DNA from: Candidatus Caldatribacterium sp. | GTDB taxonomy: Bacteria > Atribacterota > Atribacteria > Atribacterales > Caldatribacteriaceae | Assembly (NCBI GenBank): GCA_025060675.1 | Contig: JANXBI010000046.1 | Coordinates: 1 to 64,000 of the forward strand | DNA length: 64,000 nucleotides | Direction: 5' to 3' | In this document: piece after piece, positions 25,444 to 33,411 of the stretch | How positions within the stretch are numbered: position 1 is the stretch's first letter | Layout of the letters: every line of letters begins with the position of its first letter | Position numbers and translations under genes: made by a program | The notes under the pieces: generated by a model | Seen by the model: the letters and a program-made list of their open reading frames with translations, nothing else | What the model was told of the DNA's origin: nothing | Databases searched by the model: none

Positions 25444-25478
25444 AAGAGGGCAGAGAGGGAAGAAAGAAGGGATGAAGC

Positions 25479-25802
25479 GTGAAGATCTCGGGGAATCAGG
25501 TTGAGAGCCTCTTGCGGGTATACCTTGAGCGAACCCAGGGGGAACGAAAGAAGGTGACCTCTTCGCCGTCTTCGCAAGTTGATTCCCTTACTCTTTCCCC
25601 AGAGGCTCAGGAAACGGCAGTGCTACAGGACCGGCTTCGGGAGATCCCTCCATCCCGTCAGGAGCTCGTTGCTGCGCTTCGGGAGCGCATTGCTGCAGGT
25701 CAGTACCATCCAAGTGGCATCGAAGTGGCTCGAAAAATGCTCTATCGCGAAGCGGTCGATTTCATCGTGAGCGAGGGAGAGCGTGTTGACCACTCCGCGT
25801 GA
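25479..25802 (+). CDS. flgM: Anti-sigma-28 factor FlgM
   Basis: 107 residues, standard FlgM size. The C-terminal sigma-28-binding region is recognisable: DRLREIPPSRQELVAALRER, then IAAGQYHPSGIEVARKML. It holds the flagellar sigma factor inactive until exported through the finished hook. Preceded by its own sigma-28 promoter, giving the usual autogenous loop. GTG start; the 3' end overlaps flgN by 20 bp. Confidence 0.9.
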   Translation: MKISGNQVESLLRVYLERTQGERKKVTSSPSSQVDSLTLSPEAQETAVLQDRLREIPPSRQELVAALRERIAAGQYHPSGIEVARKMLYREAVDFIVSEGERVDHSA

Positions 25803-26301
25803 GTACTTTGCATACCTCCTTGAAGGATTGAAGCGGGAATTAGAGTTGCAACAGGAACTCCTTGACATTGCCCGAAAAAAGCAGGGTCTTCTTGTGACGA
25901 ATAACATCGAGGCTCTTGTACCGCTTCTTGAGCGGGAAGAAGACCTTGTGTTTCAGACCTGCAGTATGGAGAAGCGGCTGAAGAATATCTGGAAGGAGCT
26001 CACGGAGCGGTTCTTTCCTAATGCTGGAGAGATGCATCTTTCGAAAATTATTGAGCTTGCCGATATGGACATGCGGGAGGAGTTTCGTAGGCTCCAGGAG
26101 TCGCTTACTGCCGTTGTGGAGGAACTCCGGGAGCTCAATCGCCGGAACGCCATCCTCATCGAGGACATCCTCAACTACATTAGTGTAGTCTTTTCCTTAC
26201 TCCTTCGGGAGGCAGAGCGTCAAGAGAGTCCTTATGGTGTTTTCCGAAAAGGTTTGCCCGAGGGGAGCATTCGTGGTGTGCTCATCGATGGAGTGGTATA
26301 G
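25783..26301 (+). CDS. flgN: FlgN-type chaperone for hook-associated proteins
   Basis: 172 residues, almost all predicted long helices (EYFAYLLEGLKRELELQQEL, later LNRRNAILIEDILNYISVVF), the pattern of FlgN. Its position between flgM and flgK supports the call: FlgN binds FlgK and FlgL in the cytoplasm before export. GTG start overlapping flgM by 20 bp. Sequence similarity in this family is low, so position carries much of the weight. Confidence 0.8.
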   Translation: MLTTPREYFAYLLEGLKRELELQQELLDIARKKQGLLVTNNIEALVPLLEREEDLVFQTCSMEKRLKNIWKELTERFFPNAGEMHLSKIIELADMDMREEFRRLQESLTAVVEELRELNRRNAILIEDILNYISVVFSLLLREAERQESPYGVFRKGLPEGSIRGVLIDGVV

Positions 26302-26312
26302 GGGGGAAGGGC

Positions 26313-27704
26313 ATGCGTACCATTTTTCTTGGGCTTGAAATTGCTCGAAAAGCTCTCCAGACGCACCAGGCGGCAATGAATGTCACTGCCCACAATATTG
26401 CCAATGCGAATACGGTTGGGTACACTCGTCAGGTGCCCCATCTTACCCAAGAAACCGTTCCGCTGAGTGGTCTTTTTGTGCCCCCGCACCTCAAAAACAT
26501 TGGTCTTGGGGTAGATGTGGATGCCATCCGGAGGATGCGGGATAGGTTCATCGATTTGCAGATTCGCCAGGAGTCTCGCACCGGAGCGTACTGGAACACC
26601 ATTGACCAGGGTCTTGAGCAAATCGAGGTGATTTTTGGGGAGCCTCACGAAGAGAGCGGTCTTTCGCAGATTTTTGACCGCTTCTGGAACACCTGGCAGG
26701 AGCTTGCCAAATCCCCTGAGTCTCAAGCCTCCCGGGTACTTGTTGCAGAAACTGGAAGCCTTCTTGCCCAGGCGATGAACCACACGTACCGTCAACTTGA
26801 GATGCAACGACAGGAACTCAACGAGAAGGTAGCAATTAAGGTTCAGGAGGTCAACAGCTACATCCAGCAGATTTACGACCTCAACCAGCAGATTGTCCGT
26901 GTGGCCCCAGCAGGAGGCAATATCAACGACTACAAGGACCAACTTGACGTTCTTGTGGACAATCTCTCGAAGATTCTCCAGGTGCAGGTCAGGGAAAACG
27001 ATAATGGCACGTACACGATTGTGCTTCAAGGGAGGATTCTTGCCCATGACCGGGAGCGGAGTTTCCTCAGCCTTGAAGTCGATGCGTCTGGGATGAACCG
27101 CGTGACCTTAGAGAATGGCGAAGCTGTTGACTTTACCTACCAAAATGGTGAGCTCAAGGCTGTTTTTGACCTCCGAGATGTTCTTGTCCCGAAGTATCAG
27201 GAAGCCTTGAACGTTCTTGCTCAGGGCCTTCGAGATGCGGTCAACGCGGTACACCGGAGGGGTTTCACCCTTGAGGTACCTCCAAGGGGTGGAGGGGATT
27301 TCTTTGTGGGGAGTAGAGCAGAGGACCTTGCGGTGCACCCTGATATCCTTGGGAATCCCATGAAGATTGCCGCATCGTTGAGTGGCGCTCCTGGTGATGG
27401 GGAAAATGCCTTGGCCATCGCACAGCTTCGTGGAAAGCCGGTTATAAGTGGTTCAAGTCCTGATGACTATTACCGGGGCATTATCTCCCGTTTGGGAGTC
27501 GAGCGGGAGGAAGCGCAACGGATTGCCAAGAATCAGGATGTTCTTGTGCAGCAGCTTGAGAATCGAAGGGAGTCAGTTTCTGGGGTTTCTCTCGATGAAG
27601 AGATGACAAACCTCATCAGGTATCAGTATGCTTACCAAGCCGCTTCTATCCTGGTGCGCACCATTGACGAGATGCTTGATACTGTAGTGCATCGGATTAA
27701 GTAG
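26313..27704 (+). CDS. flgK: Flagellar hook-associated protein 1, FlgK
   Basis: 463 residues, at the short end for FlgK. N-terminal GLEIARKALQTHQAAMNVTA and NIANANTVGYTRQ, and C-terminal VSLDEEMTNLIRYQYAYQAA are diagnostic. It forms the first hook-filament junction layer. The middle variable domain is small. ATG with a GGGGGAAGG site, 11 bp after flgN; flgL follows 8 bp later. Confidence 0.95.
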   Translation: MRTIFLGLEIARKALQTHQAAMNVTAHNIANANTVGYTRQVPHLTQETVPLSGLFVPPHLKNIGLGVDVDAIRRMRDRFIDLQIRQESRTGAYWNTIDQGLEQIEVIFGEPHEESGLSQIFDRFWNTWQELAKSPESQASRVLVAETGSLLAQAMNHTYRQLEMQRQELNEKVAIKVQEVNSYIQQIYDLNQQIVRVAPAGGNINDYKDQLDVLVDNLSKILQVQVRENDNGTYTIVLQGRILAHDRERSFLSLEVDASGMNRVTLENGEAVDFTYQNGELKAVFDLRDVLVPKYQEALNVLAQGLRDAVNAVHRRGFTLEVPPRGGGDFFVGSRAEDLAVHPDILGNPMKIAASLSGAPGDGENALAIAQLRGKPVISGSSPDDYYRGIISRLGVEREEAQRIAKNQDVLVQQLENRRESVSGVSLDEEMTNLIRYQYAYQAASILVRTIDEMLDTVVHRIK

Positions 27705-27712
27705 GTGAGAGT

Positions 27713-28915
27713 ATGCGTGTGACCCATCGCATGATTACGACCCAGGTCATGACAAACCTTAACAGCATCACTGGGCGGCTTCTCCGAGTTCAAGATATGC
27801 TCTCTTCAGGGAAGGTCTTGCGCCGCCCCTCTGATGATCCGGTGAAACTCAACCACGTTCTCCTTTTACGTACCTCAATCCGCAAGCTTGAGCAGTACAC
27901 GCAGAATGCGGAAGATGGGGTGAGTTGGCTTAACCTCACCGATACAAGCCTCAATCAGGCGACGGTGCTTTTGCAGAAAATCCGTACCTTGGCCATTCAG
28001 GGAGCAAGTGGCACATTGACTCCCGAGGATCGCAGGATGATTGCCACCGAGGTTCAAAAATACCTTGAGGAGCTTATTGGCATCGGAAACACAACCTACG
28101 CCGGGAAGTACATTTTCTCTGGAACGGAGACGCTTACCGTGCCCTTTGCGTTCCAAGGAGGACGTGTTGTGTACCAGGGTAATGGGGATGCTATTCGCCG
28201 TGAGATTGAGGAAGGTGTGGTCGTCCAGTTGAGTGTTCCAGGAGATGACGTCTTTTTCCGGGGGTTTGAGGCCTGGAGTAACGAAGACATTGATGTAGCA
28301 GTGTACCAGGGACAGCGCTTCCGAGTCAACGGTGTAGAGGTGGTCGTCGATGACCACAACGGTGATGGTTCGGTGACCTTTGAGGATCTCGTTTATACTG
28401 TGAACACCAATCCTGACCTCAAGAGTTCGGTGTACGCCTTTACCGATGGGAAGCGCCTTTTCCTGCGCTCGCGAACTGAAGACGCCTTTGTCCTTGAAGA
28501 GGTTTCGGGGGCCTTGCTCCAAGAGTGGGGTTTTCTTGATGGTTTCGGGAACATCTCTACGACGAACTCACGGGAGGCTTCTGGTATCCTTAAGGCTGTC
28601 CAGGACCTTGTGGCACACCTTGAGAGGAATGAGGTTGCCCGTATCTCGGGAGAGGATTTGGCAAAGCTTGACGAAGCTCTTGACCTGCTCCTTAAGGTTC
28701 GTGCGGAAGTTGGAGCCCGAACCCTCCGCATGGAGAATGCGGTGAACCGTTTTATGGATTTCGCGTTGAGCTTCAAAAAGCTCCTTTCCCTTGATGAGGA
28801 TATCGATGTGGCGGAGGTTGTGGTGCAACTCCAGGAGCACCAAAACGTTTACCAAATGGCCCTTGCTGCAGCGGCACGGCTTTTACAGCCCACCCTTTTG
28901 GATTTCCTCCGATGA
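27713..28915 (+). CDS. flgL: Flagellar hook-associated protein 3, FlgL
   Basis: 400 residues. MRVTHRMITTQVMTNLN and SGKVLRRPSDDPVKLNHVLL at the N-terminus are the flagellin/FlgL signature, and the C-terminal helix (FKKLLSLDEDIDVAEVVVQL) completes the coiled-coil core. It forms the second junction layer to which flagellin attaches. The flagellin gene itself is not in the window. The stop overlaps fliW by 4 bp. Confidence 0.93.
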   Translation: MRVTHRMITTQVMTNLNSITGRLLRVQDMLSSGKVLRRPSDDPVKLNHVLLLRTSIRKLEQYTQNAEDGVSWLNLTDTSLNQATVLLQKIRTLAIQGASGTLTPEDRRMIATEVQKYLEELIGIGNTTYAGKYIFSGTETLTVPFAFQGGRVVYQGNGDAIRREIEEGVVVQLSVPGDDVFFRGFEAWSNEDIDVAVYQGQRFRVNGVEVVVDDHNGDGSVTFEDLVYTVNTNPDLKSSVYAFTDGKRLFLRSRTEDAFVLEEVSGALLQEWGFLDGFGNISTTNSREASGILKAVQDLVAHLERNEVARISGEDLAKLDEALDLLLKVRAEVGARTLRMENAVNRFMDFALSFKKLLSLDEDIDVAEVVVQLQEHQNVYQMALAAAARLLQPTLLDFLR

Positions 28916-29367
28916 GGGTTGCAACGCGTTACTTCGGCGAGATTGAGGTTGAGGAGCGTAAAATCCTTCTCTTCCCTTGGGGGATTCCGGGTTTTGAGCA
29001 TCTCCGCCGTTTCCTCCTTTTGGAAGACCGGGGGTTTTTCTGGCTCCAAAGTGTGGACGATAGAGACGTAGTCTTTGCAGTCTGCGATCCTTTCGTGTGT
29101 TTTCCAGGTTATGAAGTTGAAATCCCTACTGCGGAGTGTGAAGCTCTCGGGATTACAAAAAGTGATGAAGTCATCGTCCTTGCCATTATGAATGTCCGTT
29201 CTCCTCAGGACATAGGGGTTAACCTCCTTGCCCCTCTTGTGATAAACTGTACCTTGAGGATGGGTAAGCAAATCATCCTTGAGGATGAACGGTACACACT
29301 CTATCATCCCCTCGTCCTCAAGGGACAGGGAGATACGGTAGATGCTCGTCATAACAAGGAGGATTAA
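28912..29367 (+). CDS. fliW: Flagellar assembly factor FliW
   Basis: 151 residues. RYFGEIEVEERKILLFPWGI and PGFEHLRRFLLLED are FliW landmarks, followed by the VNLLAPLVIN segment. FliW binds and inhibits CsrA and is titrated by flagellin, so flagellin synthesis is tied to export. Its 3' end overlaps csrA by 26 bp, fitting co-translation of the two partners. Confidence 0.95.
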   Translation: MRVATRYFGEIEVEERKILLFPWGIPGFEHLRRFLLLEDRGFFWLQSVDDRDVVFAVCDPFVCFPGYEVEIPTAECEALGITKSDEVIVLAIMNVRSPQDIGVNLLAPLVINCTLRMGKQIILEDERYTLYHPLVLKGQGDTVDARHNKED

Positions 29368-29581
29368 CGAAAGCATTCGTATTGGGGACAGTATCGAGGT
29401 TAAGGTTGTGGCCATTGAGCGGGGAAAGGTCCGCCTTGGCGTCCTTGCGCCGCCCGATGTTCCCATTTACCGGGAAGAGCTCTACCGCTCCCTTGTGGAG
29501 AAAAATAAAGAAGCTCGCTTTGCCTCCGAAGAAATGGTCCACGTCCTCAAGGACATTTTCCAGGATACTCCCAAGGAATGA
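29342..29581 (+). CDS. csrA: Carbon storage regulator CsrA
   Basis: 79 residues. MLVITRRINESIRIGDSIEV, then VRLGVLAPPDVPIYREEL, is a textbook CsrA, with the tail somewhat longer than the 61-residue E. coli protein, as usual for the FliW-controlled type. It represses translation by binding GGA motifs, typically in the flagellin leader. Only 9 bp separate it from the next gene. Confidence 0.97.
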   Translation: MLVITRRINESIRIGDSIEVKVVAIERGKVRLGVLAPPDVPIYREELYRSLVEKNKEARFASEEMVHVLKDIFQDTPKE

Positions 29582-29590
29582 GGGGTTACT

Positions 29591-30355
29591 ATGGGGATTT
29601 GGCGTGTTGCCGTCATCTTGGGAACTTGCCTTGCCTTGAGTTTGGTTGGTTTTTGCGCTGCTGCACAGGATGCACCCCCTTTTCGCCTTCCCAGTCTCGA
29701 TGGGAGAGAGTACGCCCTTTCTGATTTTCGGGGACAACCGGTGATTCTCTCTTTCTTCACCACCTGGTGCCCGTACTGTGCAGAGGAACTTCCCCTCCTC
29801 GAGAAACTCTACAAGGAGTACCGGGAAAAAGCCTCTCTCGTCGTTTTGGGGATTAACCTTCAGGAACCGGAGAACCTGGTGCGGAAGTTTACCGAACGGA
29901 TTGGAATCTCGTTTCCTGTGCTCCTCGATGCCAAAGGGGAGACAGCCTCCCTGTATCGTATCCTTGGACTTCCTACCCTTTTTTTCATTGACCCTCAGGG
30001 GAAGATAACGGATTTCGTTTTGGGGGGAGGCGATGAGACAACGCTTCGTCGGAAACTTGACCGCATCTTGTGGTTTCGTGGGCTCTTGCTCCCTGAGGTG
30101 CGGAATCTCCTTGCTGTTCTTCGGGATGTGACCCTCTTAGATTTCCGGGAAAACGCGACGAACCCCTTTCCAGAGATATCCGGATTACGGTACAAGGTGC
30201 TCTCTCTGAGTGATGACCTTTCTTCCCTTGATCCTCAGGGAACCTATGTGATCCTTGCTCCTACAAATGCTCTTGGGAAAAGTCTTGCCCTTTCGTTAAC
30301 TCAGAAAGGTTTTCGGCGCGTATACTACCTCATGGTCGATGGTCATACGGAGTAG
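29591..30355 (+). CDS. TlpA/AhpC-type thioredoxin-fold protein with C-terminal rhodanese-like domain
   Basis: 254 residues: a signal peptide (1-25), a thioredoxin-like domain with active site W-C60-P-Y-C63 and the cis-Pro region GLPTLFFIDPQGK (127-139), then a C-terminal segment (about 175-254) that resembles a rhodanese: LLDFREN (182-188), a strand VILAPTNALGKS where a catalytic Cys is expected, then LTQKGFRRVYYL. No cysteine is present in that loop, so the second domain should be inactive or a binding module. Periplasmic disulfide or thiol chemistry is likely. It links the flagellar genes and the Lpt genes. Confidence 0.75.
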   Translation: MGIWRVAVILGTCLALSLVGFCAAAQDAPPFRLPSLDGREYALSDFRGQPVILSFFTTWCPYCAEELPLLEKLYKEYREKASLVVLGINLQEPENLVRKFTERIGISFPVLLDAKGETASLYRILGLPTLFFIDPQGKITDFVLGGGDETTLRRKLDRILWFRGLLLPEVRNLLAVLRDVTLLDFRENATNPFPEISGLRYKVLSLSDDLSSLDPQGTYVILAPTNALGKSLALSLTQKGFRRVYYLMVDGHTE

Positions 30356-30887
30356 TGGCGTCTTTGCTCTCTCCCTCGTTTTCTTGGTGCTCCTTGTGTG
30401 GTACTTTTTTGTCCTTCCTCGCCCTGGGCCGCTTGAGGTGATCCCTGAGGAAGTGGTTCAACAAGCGAGCATTCTCCTTGAGGGAGCCGAAGTAGCGAAA
30501 ATCACCGAATCTGGCAAAGAGTGGACGCTTCAAGCTCCTCGTATCGAAAGGTACGACGGTACAGTGGTCCTCTCTTCCGTTTCGGGGACATTCCTGCGTA
30601 AAGGTGTTCCTTTGTACGAGGTGCAAGCTCGTATCGGCAAAGTGTTCCTTGAAACGAGCACCGTTATCCTTGAAGGTGTGGAACTTCGCCGTCTGGGGAC
30701 GGGAGAGTATCTCGCTGGGGAGCGGTTGACCTGGCAAGGCAAAGCGCAGGAATTCCTTTTGGAAGAAGTAGTGCTTTTTGGGCAGGAGTTCGCCGCACGG
30801 TGCCGTGCGCTGGTTTATAATGTAGCGGAAGGGAAGGCGTACTTGCGAGGGGATGTGGTTGTGGAATGGGGAATGCGAAAGCGGTGA
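30339..30887 (+). CDS. LptC-like LPS export protein
   Basis: 182 residues with one N-terminal membrane anchor (residues 8-27) and a periplasmic beta-rich domain of the LptC/OstA-like type (EGAEVAKITESGKEWTLQAP, SGTFLRKGVPLYEVQARIG). In LptB2FGC it passes lipopolysaccharide from the inner-membrane transporter to LptA. Similarity in this family is weak; the call rests on architecture and on its place before lptA- and lptB-like genes. It overlaps the thioredoxin gene by 17 bp and the next gene by 22 bp. Confidence 0.75.
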   Translation: MVIRSSGVFALSLVFLVLLVWYFFVLPRPGPLEVIPEEVVQQASILLEGAEVAKITESGKEWTLQAPRIERYDGTVVLSSVSGTFLRKGVPLYEVQARIGKVFLETSTVILEGVELRRLGTGEYLAGERLTWQGKAQEFLLEEVVLFGQEFAARCRALVYNVAEGKAYLRGDVVVEWGMRKR

Positions 30888-31579
30888 AGTGGTGGATACT
30901 TGTGGTGTGTGCGTTTTTTGCTCTTGTTCCCGAACGGGTCTTTTTGGGTGAGGAAGAGGCTATCGTGGTGCGGACTCAGGAGGCAGAGTACGATGAGCAG
31001 AGTGGGAAGATAGTCGCTCGTGACGCCACCTTGACGTGGAAAGGTCTCACTGTTCTTTGTCCATCTCTTGAAGTGGATACAAAGACTCAGGAAATCCGGA
31101 CCCAAGGGGAAATCCAAGTGACTTTTGGGGGTCTTGAGGCCCGTATAGAGCGTCTCCTGTACACTCGTGCTACGAATACCCTTCGTGTTTTCTCCTTCTC
31201 TGGAAGAGCTCAAAACCTTGCCTTTTCGGCGCAAGAAGGGGTTTTTGACTTGACAAAGGGTGTGGTCACTTTCTCGGGGAATCCGGTCCTTTCAGTTCGG
31301 GGTTTTACGCTTTCTTTTGAGGAAGCGCATTACGTTTTTGCGACGAAAACTTGGCAGGGCCGCAATGTTTCGGTGTCTCGAGAAGGATGGAGTGGCAGGG
31401 CAAAGAGAGCACTGTATACTGAGGGAACAAGCCTCCTTATTCTTGAGGAAGAAGCAACGATATCAAAAGGGGGGAGCTCTCTTCGGGGGGAACGAATTGT
31501 AGTAAACCTCGATACTTCTCAGGTGAAGGTTGAGGGGAACGTGGAAATCTTCCTTGTCCCCCTTGAGGAGAAACGGTAA
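30866..31579 (+). CDS. LptA/OstA-like periplasmic protein
   Basis: 237 residues with a signal peptide (1 to about 28) and two repeats of the OstA-type beta fold: VVRTQEAEYDEQSGKIVARD with a following TWKGLTVLCPSLEVDT, and VEGNVEIFL at the end. It should bridge the periplasm and carry LPS to the outer membrane. Its stop overlaps the lptB ATG (TAATG). Confidence 0.78.
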   Translation: MGNAKAVKWWILVVCAFFALVPERVFLGEEEAIVVRTQEAEYDEQSGKIVARDATLTWKGLTVLCPSLEVDTKTQEIRTQGEIQVTFGGLEARIERLLYTRATNTLRVFSFSGRAQNLAFSAQEGVFDLTKGVVTFSGNPVLSVRGFTLSFEEAHYVFATKTWQGRNVSVSREGWSGRAKRALYTEGTSLLILEEEATISKGGSSLRGERIVVNLDTSQVKVEGNVEIFLVPLEEKR

Positions 31580-32313
31580 TGGATCGGCATTGGCGCGCGC
31601 TCCTGGGGGAACGACTCACCAAGGAGTATAACAAAAAGCGAGTCGTTGATGAAGTGAACATTGTTGTTCGTCGAGGGGAGATTGTGGGGCTCCTTGGTCC
31701 CAACGGAGCGGGGAAGACCACGACGTTTTACATGCTCGTTGGCCTTGTTCGTCCGACGAAAGGGCGAGTTTTCCTCGACGATTGCGAACTCAACCACCTC
31801 CCAATGTACGTTCGAGCCCGTATGGGCATCGGGTATCTCCCCCAGGAACCCTCAGTTTTCCGTCGGCTTACCGTCCGAGAGAATCTCGACCTTGTCCTTG
31901 AGATGCAGGGGCTTCCCAGGAGAGAGATCGTGCGTCGGCGAGATGAGCTTCTTGAAGAGTTTGGTATTGCCCATCTTGCCTCGTCCTTGGCCTATCTCCT
32001 CTCTGGTGGGGAGCGAAGGCGTCTTGAAATTGCCAGAGCCTTGGCAACTTCTCCATCGTTTATTCTCCTTGATGAGCCCTTCACGGGTATTGACCCCATC
32101 GCTGTTGAGGGCATTCAAAACATCGTGAAACATCTTGCCCGGAAAGGGATTGGAGTCTTGATTACGGACCATGCCGTTCGGGAAACACTGGCCATAACCG
32201 ATCGGGCATACATCATCTTTGAGGGGAAGATTCTGGTCTCTGGCACGCCGCAGGAGATTATCGAGTCGGAGTTGAGTCGAAAGTACTATCTGGGGGAGCG
32301 TTTCAATCTCTGA
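31579..32313 (+). CDS. lptB: LPS export ABC transporter ATPase LptB
   Basis: 244 residues. Walker A GPNGAGKT (40-47), Q-loop GYLPQEPSVF, signature LSGGERRRLEIARAL and Walker B FILLDEPFTGIDPIA all intact, with the LptB-specific ITDHAVRETLAI segment. It powers extraction of LPS from the inner membrane through LptF/G. Length and motif spacing match E. coli LptB closely. The next gene starts directly after its stop. Confidence 0.95.
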   Translation: MDRHWRALLGERLTKEYNKKRVVDEVNIVVRRGEIVGLLGPNGAGKTTTFYMLVGLVRPTKGRVFLDDCELNHLPMYVRARMGIGYLPQEPSVFRRLTVRENLDLVLEMQGLPRREIVRRRDELLEEFGIAHLASSLAYLLSGGERRRLEIARALATSPSFILLDEPFTGIDPIAVEGIQNIVKHLARKGIGVLITDHAVRETLAITDRAYIIFEGKILVSGTPQEIIESELSRKYYLGERFNL

Positions 32314-33399
32314 ATGCGGGTTCTTGACCGGTACATCGTGCAACAGGTCAGTGGTGCGTTTCTCTTTGGCGTTTCCCTTTTTGTGGCCATTCTCAGCGCT
32401 GGGGATCTCCTTTTCCGGTTGGCTCGGATGTGGCTTCGAGAGGGGCTCTCAGGGGAGAAGGTTGTTATGGTATTCTTTCTGAGCTTGCCACAACTTCTTG
32501 TGTACGTTCTCCCTATGGCACTCCTCCTTGGAGTACTTCTTGTTGTGGGACGTATGGCGGGGGATAGTGAAATCATTGCTCTCCGTTCTTCAGGAGTAAG
32601 CCTTTTTCGTTTCGTTCTTCCCTTCTTCCTCTTTTCCATTTGGGTCTGTGCGGGAACGATCCTTGTCCAAGAAATCGCCCTGCCCCTTTCCGCACTGAAG
32701 CTTAAGGAGATTTGGGAGGGAGAGGCAGTTGTTTCTCTTCCTGTGGCGGAGCGGACATTCTTTCGGGATACCACTGAAGAGGGTATAGAACGTTTGTTTT
32801 ACGTTCGAGGGATCGACACAAGAAATGCTGTCCTTGAGGGCGTTGTGGTGCAGGAGTATAGGGGGGAGAAGCTTTACCGTATCATTAACGCTGAACGTGC
32901 GAAAGTGGCTCGCGGTCACTGGATTTTTGAGAATGGGGTGTACTACGAGGTTAACGACCGGGGAGAGGTTGAGCGAGTGGTGCGTTTTGTTCGGGAAGAG
33001 GCGAAGACCCAAGAAACCATGGAAGGGATCCTCAAGATGCGGAAACGACCCCAAGAGATGAATTTTGGAGAGCTTCGAGCGTACATAGAGAGGGAGCGGG
33101 CACGCGGTCAAGATACTCGGCGTCTTGAGGTTCTTCTCTGGCACAAAACGGCTATTCCTTTTGCCGCCTGTGTCTTTGCTTTGGTTGGTGTGGCTTTGGG
33201 TATCACCTCACCCCGTTCTGGGAAGGCTCTGGGCATTGGTCTCAGCATCCTCGTCGTTTTTGGGTACTACGTCCTCTTTTCCATTACGAGTACTCTTGCC
33301 GAAGGGGGGGTACTCTCGCCATTCCTTGGTACTTGGGTGACGAATATCTTCGGAACGCTTGGAGGAGGGATTCTCCTCTGGAAACGGAACAGGACGTAA
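32314..33399 (+). CDS. LptF/LptG-family permease (YjgP/YjgQ)
   Basis: 361 residues with six predicted helices, three at each end, around a periplasmic domain, the YjgP/YjgQ layout. MRVLDRYIVQQVSGAFLFG and RSSGVSLFRFVLPFFLFS are typical N-terminal parts; HKTAIPFAACVFALVGVALG is typical of the C-terminal half. Only one such gene is present next to lptB, whereas most diderms have an lptF-lptG pair; the second may be elsewhere or the protein may act as a homodimer. Confidence 0.9.
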   Translation: MRVLDRYIVQQVSGAFLFGVSLFVAILSAGDLLFRLARMWLREGLSGEKVVMVFFLSLPQLLVYVLPMALLLGVLLVVGRMAGDSEIIALRSSGVSLFRFVLPFFLFSIWVCAGTILVQEIALPLSALKLKEIWEGEAVVSLPVAERTFFRDTTEEGIERLFYVRGIDTRNAVLEGVVVQEYRGEKLYRIINAERAKVARGHWIFENGVYYEVNDRGEVERVVRFVREEAKTQETMEGILKMRKRPQEMNFGELRAYIERERARGQDTRRLEVLLWHKTAIPFAACVFALVGVALGITSPRSGKALGIGLSILVVFGYYVLFSITSTLAEGGVLSPFLGTWVTNIFGTLGGGILLWKRNRT

Positions 33400-33411
33400 T
33401 GGGGTGAAAGT

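Noticed and set aside
26059..26066. Second GCCGATAT inside flgN as another sigma-28 promoter
   Set aside because: No TAAA at the required 15-bp distance, and it lies inside a coding region.
30866..31579. Reading the LptA-like gene as an LptD fragment
   Set aside because: It is complete at 237 residues with its own signal peptide and only the OstA-type domain.
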